Below the pieces are notes generated by a model, which saw nothing but the letters and a program-made list of their open reading frames with translations, was not told where the DNA came from and did not search any database. This document shows, piece after piece, positions 44,657-53,055 of a stretch of DNA of 64,000 nucleotides. Both the position numbers and the translations under genes were made by a program. Source of the stretch: Curvibacter lanceolatus ATCC 14669 (GTDB lineage: Bacteria > Pseudomonadota > Gammaproteobacteria > Burkholderiales > Burkholderiaceae_C); NCBI RefSeq assembly GCF_000381265.1, contig NZ_KB906270.1:1-64000 (forward strand), in the 5' to 3' direction. Every line of letters begins with the position of its first letter. Positions within the stretch are counted from its first letter, which is position 1.

Positions 44657-45393
44657 GCCTGAACCTCGACGCGCGCCAGCGCGCCATGCTGGACGAGATG
44701 CACATCCCCTACTGGTGGCCCGAGCCCCCGGTGGTGGGCGAGCTGCTGGTGCGCGCGCCGGAGCAGGCCCCGGTCCAGGCACCGGCCCACACACAGGTCC
44801 AACCATCGGTCCAAACACCGACCCTGGCACCGCAGCGCATGAGTGCGCCCGCAGCCCCCCCAGCAGCCGCCTCGCAGGCGCCGTTGGCTCGCCCCACCCC
44901 GGCCCCTGGCCGCGTGCTGGCCGGCGCGGCCAGCACCTGGCGCCTGCTGCCGGCCCAGGCCTTGTATGCCAGCCCCGCCGCCCCGGGCGGCTGGCTGGTG
45001 GTCACCGAGGCGATCTGGCCGGGGGACGACCCGCTGGCCGAAGACGGCGGCCCGGCGGCCCGCCTGCTGGACAACATGCTGCGCGCCATGGGCCTGCACA
45101 AGACGCCCCAGGTGTGGGTGGCCGGCCTGGCCCGGCGTGGCGCCGACGAGGCGGCCGAACCCCTGGCCTGGGCCGAGCTGCTGCAGGCCCGCCAGCCGCA
45201 GCGGGTGCTGCTGATGGGGCGCACCGCGGCGCGCGAAGCCCTGGGCACCGATGAGCCGCTGGGCCGGCTGCGCGGGCGCGTGCACGATCTGCACGGGGTG
45301 CCCGCCGTGGTCACCTACGACGCCCCCTACCTGCTGCGTGCCCAGGCCGACAAGGCACGCGCCTGGGCCGACCTGTGCCTGGCCCTGGGTTGA
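44653..45393 (+). CDS. Uracil-DNA glycosylase-like protein, probably inactive
   Basis: 246-residue protein with the C-terminal half of a family 4-type uracil-DNA glycosylase fold preceded by a Pro/Ala/Gln-rich linker (about 36-90). Recognisable pieces: VVTEAIWPGDDPLAEDGGPA and RLLDNMLRAMGLHK, VLLMGRTAAREALGTDEPLG, RLRGRVHDLHGVPAVVTYDA, then PYLLRAQADKARAW. The active-site GEAPG is replaced by TEAIWPG, and the HPSYLLR-type motif by DAPYLLR, with the His lost. The iron-sulphur cysteines are absent. It is probably catalytically dead and kept for another role. It overlaps rimI. Confidence 0.8.
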   Translation: MSLNLDARQRAMLDEMHIPYWWPEPPVVGELLVRAPEQAPVQAPAHTQVQPSVQTPTLAPQRMSAPAAPPAAASQAPLARPTPAPGRVLAGAASTWRLLPAQALYASPAAPGGWLVVTEAIWPGDDPLAEDGGPAARLLDNMLRAMGLHKTPQVWVAGLARRGADEAAEPLAWAELLQARQPQRVLLMGRTAAREALGTDEPLGRLRGRVHDLHGVPAVVTYDAPYLLRAQADKARAWADLCLALG

Positions 45394-45458
45394 GCTTTCG
45401 TTGCGCCAGATCGCCCGTCGATCGAACTTAGATCGGGCACCTCTTTAAAATGGCGCCC

Positions 45459-46283
45459 ATGACCTTCCTCGACATGCTCCGCAACGCCGAGCAACAAAAC
45501 GGCTCCATGCTCTGCGTGGGCCTGGACCCTGAGCCCGCCCGCTTCCCGGCCCAGCTCAAGGGCGATGCCAACAAGATCTACGATTTCTGCGCCCGCATCG
45601 TCGATGCCACGGCCGATCTGTCGATCGCCTTCAAACCCCAGATCGCCTACTTTGCCGCCCACCGCGCCGAAGGCCAGCTGGAGCGCCTGATGGAGCACAT
45701 GCGCCGTGTCGCGCCCCACGTGCCCATCATCCTGGACGCCAAGCGCGGCGACATTGGCTCGACCGCCGAGCAGTACGCCAAAGAGGCGTTTGACCGATAC
45801 GGCGCCGATGCCGTCACCCTGTCGCCCTTCATGGGCTTTGACTCGGTGCAGCCCTACCTCAAGTACGAAGGCAAGGGCGCCTTCCTGTTGTGCCGCACCT
45901 CCAACCCCGGCGGTGACGACCTGCAGAACCAGCGCCTGGCCTCGGTCGAGGGCCAGCCCCTGTTGTACGAACACGTGGCCCGCCTGGCCCAGGGCCCCTG
46001 GAACCTGAACGGGCAGCTGGGCCTGGTGGTGGGCGCCACCTACCCGGCCGAGATCGAGCGCGTGCGGGCCCTGGCCCCTACACTGCCGCTGCTGATCCCG
46101 GGCGTCGGGGCCCAGGGGGGCGACGCCGTGGCCACGGTGCGCGCCGGCTGGAAGCCCGGTGCCCCCATCGTCGTCAACTCCTCGCGCGCCATCCTGTACG
46201 CCTCGTCGGGCGATGATTTCCAGGACGCGGCCCGCCGCGAAGCCCTGCGCACCCGCGACCTGCTGCAAGCCGCGCGCGGCTGA
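45459..46283 (+). CDS. pyrF: Orotidine 5'-phosphate decarboxylase, type 2
   Basis: 274-residue enzyme converting OMP to UMP. Signatures: [20 protein letters not shown] near the N-terminus, [40 protein letters not shown] (catalytic Asp-Lys-Asp network) and [14 protein letters not shown]. The type 2 (long) form is normal here. ATG at 45459 is chosen; 45450 is an alternative. TTAAAAT just upstream could be a -10 very close to the start, so a short-leader or leaderless transcript is possible but weakly supported. Confidence 0.95.
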   Translation: MTFLDMLRNAEQQNGSMLCVGLDPEPARFPAQLKGDANKIYDFCARIVDATADLSIAFKPQIAYFAAHRAEGQLERLMEHMRRVAPHVPIILDAKRGDIGSTAEQYAKEAFDRYGADAVTLSPFMGFDSVQPYLKYEGKGAFLLCRTSNPGGDDLQNQRLASVEGQPLLYEHVARLAQGPWNLNGQLGLVVGATYPAEIERVRALAPTLPLLIPGVGAQGGDAVATVRAGWKPGAPIVVNSSRAILYASSGDDFQDAARREALRTRDLLQAARG

Positions 46284-46317
46284 CCCCCCGTCCGGCCGCT
46301 GATCACCGCCCATCGCC

Positions 46318-47220
46318 ATGCAGGTCAAGTGGCTCGAAGACCTGGTGGTGCTGGCGCAGACGCGCAGCTTCACCCGCGCCGCCGAGCTGCGCCATGTCAC
46401 CCACCCGGCCTTCGGCCGGCGCATCCGGGCGCTGGAGGAATGGGCCGGCACGCCCCTGGTGCAGCGCGGCCCCGGACCGGTGGCGCTGACCGCCGCGGGC
46501 GACAGCCTGCTGCAGGATGCCCGCCACCTGCTGCAGGGCCTGAACCAGGCCCATGACGCCCTGCGCGGCGCGGCCGGGCGCGAGCAGCAGACCCTGAGCC
46601 TGGCCACTGGCCGGACCCTGGCACGCACCCTGGTGGCCGATTGGCTGTGCCGGCTGCAGCCCGAGCTGGGCCAGGCCGAGGTGCTGATCCGCACCCGGGC
46701 CCTGGCCGACACCACCCGCCTGCTGGAGCGCGGTGAGGTCGACTTCATGCTCACCTACCACCACCCGCTGCTGGCGCTGCAGATCCCGGCTCGCCAGTAC
46801 AGCCACCTGACCCTGGCACGCGACGAGCTGGTGCCGGTCAGCCAATGCGATGCCGGCGGCGCGCCCCTGCATGCCTTCGCCCCCGGCATCGCCAGCCCCA
46901 CCCCCTACCTGGCCTATGCCGACAGCCTGGCGCTGGGTCGCCTGGTGCAGGACCACCTGGCCCACCACCCGCAGGCCCCGGCCCTGCGCCGGGTCATCGA
47001 GTGCGACTCGGCCGATGCCTTGCTCGAGTACGCCCTCAAAGGCCTGGGCGTCGCCTGGCTGCCCGTCTCGCTGGCGGCCGGGGCGCTGCAGGAGGGCCGC
47101 CTGGGCCGGGTCGGCGATCCGCGCCTGAGCGTGCGTTTCGAGGTGCGGCTTTACCGCGCCAAGCGGCGCCTGTCGGACCTGGCCGAGCAGGTCTGGCAGC
47201 GCAGCGAGAGCCTGCTCTGA
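46318..47220 (+). CDS. LysR-family transcriptional regulator
   Basis: 300-residue regulator. The N-terminal winged helix (about 1-60) reads MQVKWLEDLVVLAQTRSFTR and RRIRALEEWAGTPLVQRGPG, standard for LysR. The effector-binding domain (about 90-300) has the two-lobe periplasmic-binding fold. It is encoded 180 bases upstream of tctC, and a perfect palindrome sits in that gap, so tctC is a plausible target. The effector is unknown. Confidence 0.92.
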   Translation: MQVKWLEDLVVLAQTRSFTRAAELRHVTHPAFGRRIRALEEWAGTPLVQRGPGPVALTAAGDSLLQDARHLLQGLNQAHDALRGAAGREQQTLSLATGRTLARTLVADWLCRLQPELGQAEVLIRTRALADTTRLLERGEVDFMLTYHHPLLALQIPARQYSHLTLARDELVPVSQCDAGGAPLHAFAPGIASPTPYLAYADSLALGRLVQDHLAHHPQAPALRRVIECDSADALLEYALKGLGVAWLPVSLAAGALQEGRLGRVGDPRLSVRFEVRLYRAKRRLSDLAEQVWQRSESLL

Positions 47221-47237
47221 GGGGGGGATGTTAAAAA

Positions 47238-47255
47238 CAGCACCACCTGGTGCTG
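47238..47255. promoter_or_regulatory. Perfect palindrome upstream of tctC
   Basis: CAGCACCA-CC-TGGTGCTG, eight-base arms with a two-base centre. A T5 tract follows on the minus-strand side only, so it is not a normal rightward terminator. Its position between the LysR gene and tctC fits an operator for a dimeric regulator. It could also be a leftward terminator. Confidence 0.4.
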
Positions 47256-47401
47256 CTTCGGCACCGGAGGTCGGTCTGCAGGCCGGACAATCGTCGGGCT
47301 GCAGGCGATCGTTGCACGGGCCTCACTTGCGCGGCCCTTGCCTCTGCCCCTCTCCTCTGCCCCTCTCCTCTGTCACGTTTTGTCTTGTCCGGAGCCTGTC
47401 G

Positions 47402-48400
47402 ATGAACACTGAATCTCCCCTGTCCTTGCGCCGCCGTGCGCTCTGGCCCTTGTTGAGCACGCTGGGTGCTCTGACCGCGCTGGCTCCGCTGGCCCAGGCC
47501 GAGGGCTATCCCGACAAGCCTGTCACCCTGGTGGTCGGCTACCCGGCCGGTGGCAGTACCGACCTGATGGCGCGTACCATCGGCCCCGAGCTGTCGCGCC
47601 GCCTGGGCACGCCGGTGGTGATCGAGAACCTGGGCGGCGCCGGTGGCGCCATCGGGGCCCAGAAGGTGGCCAGCGCCGCGGCCGACGGCTACACCTTGCT
47701 GGTGGGTGCCAACAACGAGATCGCCATCAAGCGTCTGGTGGCTCCGGCCTCGGTCAAGTACGAGCTGCGCGATTTCACCCCCCTGGGGCTGATCGCCTCG
47801 CAGCCCATGGTGCTGGTGGCTTCGCCGCGCACGGGGGTCAAGACCGTGGCCGACTTCATGAAGCAGGTCAAGGCCAACCCGGGCAAATTCACTTATGGCA
47901 GCTCAGGCGTGGGCACGGCCTTGCACCTGGCCGGCGAGATGATCAAGGACCAGGGCGGGTTGTTCATGACCCACATCCCCTACCGTGGCGTGGCCCCGCT
48001 GACCACCGACTTGCTCGGCAGCAATGTGGACTACGGCGTGTTCGTGCTGTCCAGCGGCCTGCCGCTGATCAAGAGCGGCAAGCTGTTGGCCCTGGGCACC
48101 ACCGAGCGCAAGCGCTCGCAAGCCACCCCCGACGTGCCCGCCGTGGCCGAGACGCCTGCGCTCAAGAACATCGACATCAGCTCCTGGTTCGCCTTGCTGG
48201 GCCCGGCCCGCCTGCCCGAGCCGGTGGCTGCCCGCCTGAAGAAGGCCCTGGCCGAGACCCTGCAGGCCCCCGAGGTGCGCAAGAAGCTCGAAGAGACCGG
48301 CTCCACCGTGGCCAACCCGCAGCTGGACCTGGCCCGCTTCATGGCCGAGGAAAGCGCCAAGTACAAGCGCATTGTTGAATTTGCCCGCATCGAGGAGTGA
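47402..48400 (+). CDS. TctC/Bug-family periplasmic substrate-binding protein
   Basis: 332-residue binding protein of the Bug family, which captures carboxylates for tripartite tricarboxylate transporters. ATG at 47402 opens a signal peptide ending LAQAEG. Family signatures: YPDKPVTLVVGYPAGGSTDL, VVIENLGGAGGAIGA, LAGEMIKDQGGLFMTHIPYR, and GPARLPEPVAARLKKAL. No membrane transport subunits follow, which is common for Bug proteins in Burkholderiales. GTG of the next gene starts four bases after its stop. Confidence 0.93.
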   Translation: MNTESPLSLRRRALWPLLSTLGALTALAPLAQAEGYPDKPVTLVVGYPAGGSTDLMARTIGPELSRRLGTPVVIENLGGAGGAIGAQKVASAAADGYTLLVGANNEIAIKRLVAPASVKYELRDFTPLGLIASQPMVLVASPRTGVKTVADFMKQVKANPGKFTYGSSGVGTALHLAGEMIKDQGGLFMTHIPYRGVAPLTTDLLGSNVDYGVFVLSSGLPLIKSGKLLALGTTERKRSQATPDVPAVAETPALKNIDISSWFALLGPARLPEPVAARLKKALAETLQAPEVRKKLEETGSTVANPQLDLARFMAEESAKYKRIVEFARIEE

Positions 48401-48404
48401 CCCC

Positions 48405-49370
48405 GTGACCGCATCCCCTGAATTCGCATTGCCCTGTCCCGACCTGGGCCCCTGGCGCACCGGCAACACCGGAGTCGAAGGCGTGTGGCAGTTTGACGGC
48501 GACCAGCCCGGCCGCCACGTGATGATCAGCGCCCTGGTGCATGGCAACGAGCTGTGCGGTGCCTGGGCCCTGCTGGGCCTGCTGCAGGCCGGTCTGCGGC
48601 CGCAGCGCGGCCGCCTCACGCTGGCCTTCTGCAACCTGGCCGCGTTCGACCGTTTTGACCCCCTGAACCACGATGCCTCGCGCTTTGTCGACGAAGACCT
48701 GAACCGCCAGTGGCTGGTCGAGCGCATCGAGGCCGGGGGCAGCCAGGAGCGCCGGCGCGCCGCCCAGCTGCGCCCCTTTGTCGAACAGGCCGACTGGCTG
48801 CTCGACCTGCACTCCATGCACGAGCGCGGCCAGCCCCTGCTGCTGACCGGCGTGCAGCCGCGCAACCGGGCGCTGGCCCGCGCCCTGGGCGCGCCTGAGC
48901 ACATCGTGGTCGACGCCGGGCACAAGGATGGCGTGCGCATGCGCGACTTCGGCCGCTTCGGCGAGCTGGCCGACAACGGCACGCATTCGCTGCTCATCGA
49001 GTGCGGCTTCCATGGCGACCTGTCCAGCCGCAGCGTGGCCCAGGACGCCTGCCTGCGCTTTCTGCGCGAGTCCGGCACGGTTGATGAGGCCGTGCTGCTG
49101 GCCGCCCTGCCGGGTTGGCTGCAGCCGCCCGCCCCGCGCCAGTGGGCGCTGGAGGTGACCGGCCCCGTGGTGGCCCGCAGCCCGGCCTTCCGTTTTGTCG
49201 AGCCCTTCCAGGGCCTGGAGATGATCGAGAAAGCCGGCACCGTGATCGGCTGGAACGAGGGCGAGTCCGTCACCACCCCCTACGACGACTGCGTGCTGGT
49301 GATGCCCTCGGTGCGCCAGGCCCGCGCCGGCGTCACCGTGGTCCGCTTCGCCCGCCGCAGCCCCTTGTGA
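48405..49370 (+). CDS. Succinylglutamate desuccinylase/aspartoacylase family hydrolase
   Basis: 321-residue M14-like zinc amidohydrolase. Zinc ligands appear as ALVHGNELCGAW (HxxE) and LDLHSMHE (His). The catalytic Glu is likely in LLIECGFHGD. GTG at 48405 is used: GAGGAG ends eight bases before it, right after the tctC stop, so both genes are translated as an operon. Coupling to the Bug protein suggests it hydrolyses an N-acyl amino acid or related carboxylate taken up by that system, which is inference. Confidence 0.85.
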   Translation: MTASPEFALPCPDLGPWRTGNTGVEGVWQFDGDQPGRHVMISALVHGNELCGAWALLGLLQAGLRPQRGRLTLAFCNLAAFDRFDPLNHDASRFVDEDLNRQWLVERIEAGGSQERRRAAQLRPFVEQADWLLDLHSMHERGQPLLLTGVQPRNRALARALGAPEHIVVDAGHKDGVRMRDFGRFGELADNGTHSLLIECGFHGDLSSRSVAQDACLRFLRESGTVDEAVLLAALPGWLQPPAPRQWALEVTGPVVARSPAFRFVEPFQGLEMIEKAGTVIGWNEGESVTTPYDDCVLVMPSVRQARAGVTVVRFARRSPL

Positions 49371-49379
49371 GGCGGTGAG

Positions 49380-50321
49380 TCAGCGCAGGCGGCGGTTTTT
49401 CAGAAGACCATCGCCGCCCAGCACGCAAGCCAGGGCCATCACCACCAGCGTGATGCCGCCCCATTGCCAGGGCGTGATGCCCTCGCCCAGCAGCAGCATG
49501 CCGGCGCTCAGGCCCACCACCGGCACCCCGAGGCTGAAAGGGGCGACGCGGTTGGCCGGGTGGCGCTGCAGCAGCCGCGTCCACAGCGCATAGCCCAGCA
49601 CGCTGGCCATCCAGGCCAGGTAGGCCACGGCGGCCCAGGCCAGCAGAGGGGCCTGCAGCCAGTGCCAGCGCAGCTCGGGCGGGTCCTGCCACCAGGACAG
49701 GGCGGCAAACGGCAGCACCGGCACCAGGCAGCTCCACACCACAAAGCCCAGCGGGTCCATGTCGGGGCTGTGTTCGCGCGCCTTGCGGATCACGATGTTG
49801 GAGCTGGCCCACATGGCCGCAGCGCACAGATTGAGCACAAAACCCCAGAAGGTGGTGGCCCCGGCCCCGCCGCCCGGCGCCAGGTAGTTGAGTGCAAAGC
49901 ACAGCAGGCCGGCGCAGGCCAGCAGCAGGCCCAGCTGCAGCGCCCGCCCGGCGCGCTCGCCCAGCAGCACAAAGCTCAGCACGGCGGTGATGAAGACCTG
50001 GGTCTGCAGCAGCACCGAGGCCAGGCCGGCGCTCATGCCCACCTGCATGGCGCAAAACAGAAAGCCGAATTGGCCCACGCCCTGGGTCAGGCCATACAGC
50101 AGCAGCCAGCGCCAGGCCACCTGCGGGCGCCGCACCAGCAGCACCAGCGGAAAAGCCGCCACCAGGTAGCGCGCAGCGCCGAGCTGGAAGGGCGTGAAGT
50201 CACGCAGCCCCACCTTCATGGCCACAAAGTTCAGCCCCCACACCACCACCACGCACAGCGCGGCCAGCAGGTCGGTGCGGCTCAGGCCCGCGGCGGGGAT
50301 GGGGGCAGGGGCCGCCGTCAA
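49380..50321 (-). CDS. EamA-family DMT transporter (second)
   Basis: About 313 residues, ten predicted helices in two EamA repeats: DLLAALCVVVVWGLNFVAMK, RYLVAAFPLVLLVRRP, and VGLSAGMLLLGEGITPWQWG near the end. A TTG at 50321 is taken as start because it overlaps the upstream stop (TTGA) and leaves a normal N-terminus; longer open sequence upstream overlaps the thioesterase and is arginine-rich nonsense. The start remains uncertain. Substrate unknown. Confidence 0.83.
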   Translation of the reverse strand: MTAAPAPIPAAGLSRTDLLAALCVVVVWGLNFVAMKVGLRDFTPFQLGAARYLVAAFPLVLLVRRPQVAWRWLLLYGLTQGVGQFGFLFCAMQVGMSAGLASVLLQTQVFITAVLSFVLLGERAGRALQLGLLLACAGLLCFALNYLAPGGGAGATTFWGFVLNLCAAAMWASSNIVIRKAREHSPDMDPLGFVVWSCLVPVLPFAALSWWQDPPELRWHWLQAPLLAWAAVAYLAWMASVLGYALWTRLLQRHPANRVAPFSLGVPVVGLSAGMLLLGEGITPWQWGGITLVVMALACVLGGDGLLKNRRLR

Positions 50322-50770
50322 TGCGGCGCCTGGGGGTTGGCCTTGGCGGCCTCGATGTGGGCCTTGGCGCGCTGGGCCAGGGCGATGTCGCCCGGGGTTT
50401 CGGGCGAGAAGGTGTCCACCGGGATGGTGTGGCCGTGCGAATCGAGGGACACGAACACGATCAGGCATTCGGTGGTCTTGGCCATCTGGCCGCTTTTCAT
50501 GTCACCGCTGCGCACCTCGACCGAGATGTTCATGCTGGTGGTGCCGGTGTAGGCCAGGCGGGCTTCGACCTCGACCAGGTCGCCGATCATGATCGGGCGG
50601 TGGAAGCGGATGCCGCCCACGAAGACGGTCACGCAATAACGTTTGGACCAACTGGTGGCGCAGGCATAGCCGGCCTCGTCGATCCACTTCATCACGGTGC
50701 CACCGTGCACCTTGCCGCCGAAATTGACGGTGCTGGGTTCGGCGAGAAAGCGCAGGACGATGGAATGCAT
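50318..50770 (-). CDS. Hotdog-fold acyl-CoA thioesterase
   Basis: 150-residue thioesterase of the YciA/BFIT-like hotdog family, hydrolysing acyl-CoA. It shows NFGGKVHGGTVMKWIDEAGY (hotdog core with catalytic Asp), VFVGGIRFHRPIMIGDLVEV and NISVEVRSGDM. Its stop overlaps the start of the EamA gene. The 260-base gap to the EAL gene carries the divergent promoters. Confidence 0.93.
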   Translation of the reverse strand: MHSIVLRFLAEPSTVNFGGKVHGGTVMKWIDEAGYACATSWSKRYCVTVFVGGIRFHRPIMIGDLVEVEARLAYTGTTSMNISVEVRSGDMKSGQMAKTTECLIVFVSLDSHGHTIPVDTFSPETPGDIALAQRAKAHIEAAKANPQAPH

Positions 50771-51030
50771 GGTGGGGGTAAGGAGTCGCTGAAAGTCGCA
50801 TTATTCCCGACCAGCGGTTGTCTTGCTGGGGCGCTTGTGGTGGGGCGCGCCACAGCGGGGCCCGCTGGTCGGTTGGCCGTGTGAAAAAACGAGGGGTGGT
50901 GTCAAAAATCCACCGGCGTTCCTTTGAAGCAGGCCGTTGGTCCTGATTTCGGAGGGCGTGCCTGGGCTGTTTCCCTGCTGCCAAGTTGGTCAAGCGTGCG
51001 GTCCTTTCTTCTACCCGACCTGGAGCCCGA

Positions 51031-53022
51031 ATGGCCACAGCCCTGTATGAATTGCTGCAGCAGCCGCTGTCCGGCCTCTTGCGCCTGCTGCCGCCCGACA
51101 CCCCGCTGCTGTGCCTGCAGGGTGCCGCCTTGGTGGGCTTGCTGGCCGCGGTGCTGCTGGTGTGCCGCCGCCATGGGCTGCCGCTGCGCCAGCGCAGTCT
51201 GGCCCTGGGTCTGGCCGTGGGGAGCGCGGGCTATGTGATTGGGGCGATGGTGTCCAACTACGGCGAAAGCGAAGTGCGCCCCACCCTGGTGATCGACTTT
51301 CTGTACCTGGGGGCCTACCTGGGAGGCTGGCGCGGCGGGCTGCTCAGCTTTGCCATGGTCGAGTTGGCCCGCTGGCAGTACGGCGGCATCATGCACCTGG
51401 GGGCGGCACTCGCCGATGGTTCGATCCATGTGCTGTGCGGCTGGGTGTTGCGCCTGCTGATCGATCCACGTGCCTTGCTGCACCTGCAGGCCCACACCGT
51501 GCTGTGGGTCTGGGCCGGTCGCCTGCTGTCGACCGCTCTGGGGGCCTGGGTGGGCATGGTGCTTTCCGACACCCCCTTTGAGACTCTGGTGCTGTTGTGG
51601 CAGGGGCGTGCCGCGGTGTTGCCCATCTCCTTGCTGGTCATTTACTGCACCTTGCTGCTGCTGGCCACCGATGCCCAGATCGATGCCCAGCAGGCCCGTG
51701 AGCACGCCTTGCTGCGCCGCGATCCGGTCAGCGGCCTGGCCAATCGCCGTGCGCTGAGTGAGTGCGTGCAGGCCCATTGGCGCCTTGAACCCTCCCGGGC
51801 GGCCTGCCTGGTGGTGGTGGAGCTGGGCAATCTGAGCGACTTCCTGTCGCGCCATGGCCATGAGCGGGCCTGGCAGCTTTGGAAGAGCGGCGGGCTGGAG
51901 CAAGGGGGGGCCTTGCTGCGCGAGGTGCTGGCGGCCCTGAGGGACTACCGGCCGACCCCCTTTCAATACAGCGATTTCTCGTTGGCCCTGTTCCTCGAGG
52001 GGGTAGCACTGGCCGAGCTGGAAGACCGTGGCGAGCTGGAGGCTGCGCTGCGGCGTTGTGAAGTGGGCCTCAGTCGGGCCTGGCCAGGCTATCGGGCCGC
52101 CGTCCGCTGTGCGGTGGTGGATCTGGCCCCGGCCCACGAGGCACCAGCACCGCACCTGCCCTACCGCGAGATCACCCTGGCGCTGAACTCGCTGCCGCGC
52201 GGGGTGGCGTATTTCAACAGCCTGATGCGCCAGGACCAGGCCCTGGATGCCTTCATCGAAAGCCAGATCAACCGCTGGGCGGATCCGCGCACGGTGCCGA
52301 TCTGGCTGCAGCCCAAGCTGCACCTGGCCAACGGCCAGGTGGGGGGGGCCGAGGCCTTGTTGCGGCTGAATGAGCCCGAGGGCCGGTCCGTCTCACCCAT
52401 GCGGGTGATCACGGTGGCGCGCCGCTGCGGGCGGCTGGCCGAGGTCGAATGGGCCACCGTGGCGGCCACCGCGCACCTGTTGCAAGGTCTGGCAAATCGC
52501 TTGCCCGGCGTGTCGATGGCGGTCAATGTCTCGGCCGAGTCGCTGCGCATCCCTGGGTTTGCACAGCAGGTGCAGGCCTTGCTGGCGCAGTGCCGGGTGC
52601 CGTCCGCCCTGTTGCGCCTGGAACTGGTGGAGTGGTCGGATCTGGTCGACGATCCCCTGGTGCAAGCCAATCTGGCGCAACTGACGGCCCTGGGTGTGCC
52701 CTTGTCGATTGACGATTTCGGCACGGGCTACTCCAACCTGCTGCTGCTGACCCGCTTCTCGTTTTCCGAGGTCAAGATCGACCGCAGTCTGGTGATCTCG
52801 CTGGGGGAGCTGAAGTCGCTGGTGGTGGTGCAGCACATCGTCGAGCTGGCCCACCGCTGCGGTGCCACCGTGGTGGCCGAGGGGGTGGAGACCACCGCCA
52901 TGGCCACCCAGGTGCGAGATCTGGGGGTGGACATGGGGCAGGGCTACCTGTTCTCGCGCGCCTTGCCGCCCGAGGAGTTCCTGGCCTATTGCCGCAGGCC
53001 GCGGCTGGTGTTGCCGGTCTGA
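51031..53022 (+). CDS. Membrane EAL-domain c-di-GMP phosphodiesterase
   Basis: 663-residue protein. The N-terminal membrane part (about 1-220, five or six helices, with GAYLGGWRGGLLSFAMVELA) resembles 5TM-type sensor domains. A degenerate GGDEF domain follows (LRRDPVSGLANRRALSECV), with YSDFSLAL where GGDEF should be, so no cyclase activity is expected. The C-terminal EAL domain (about 405-655) keeps AEALLRLN, AVNVSAESL, LELVEWSDL, SIDDFGTGYSNL, EVKIDRSLV and VVAEGVET. These include the Mg ligands, so phosphodiesterase activity is likely. The start follows TGGAG. Confidence 0.92.
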   Translation: MATALYELLQQPLSGLLRLLPPDTPLLCLQGAALVGLLAAVLLVCRRHGLPLRQRSLALGLAVGSAGYVIGAMVSNYGESEVRPTLVIDFLYLGAYLGGWRGGLLSFAMVELARWQYGGIMHLGAALADGSIHVLCGWVLRLLIDPRALLHLQAHTVLWVWAGRLLSTALGAWVGMVLSDTPFETLVLLWQGRAAVLPISLLVIYCTLLLLATDAQIDAQQAREHALLRRDPVSGLANRRALSECVQAHWRLEPSRAACLVVVELGNLSDFLSRHGHERAWQLWKSGGLEQGGALLREVLAALRDYRPTPFQYSDFSLALFLEGVALAELEDRGELEAALRRCEVGLSRAWPGYRAAVRCAVVDLAPAHEAPAPHLPYREITLALNSLPRGVAYFNSLMRQDQALDAFIESQINRWADPRTVPIWLQPKLHLANGQVGGAEALLRLNEPEGRSVSPMRVITVARRCGRLAEVEWATVAATAHLLQGLANRLPGVSMAVNVSAESLRIPGFAQQVQALLAQCRVPSALLRLELVEWSDLVDDPLVQANLAQLTALGVPLSIDDFGTGYSNLLLLTRFSFSEVKIDRSLVISLGELKSLVVVQHIVELAHRCGATVVAEGVETTAMATQVRDLGVDMGQGYLFSRALPPEEFLAYCRRPRLVLPV

Positions 53023-53055
53023 ACGTTGACGCGTGTGTGGAGGGTGGCGGCGGCC

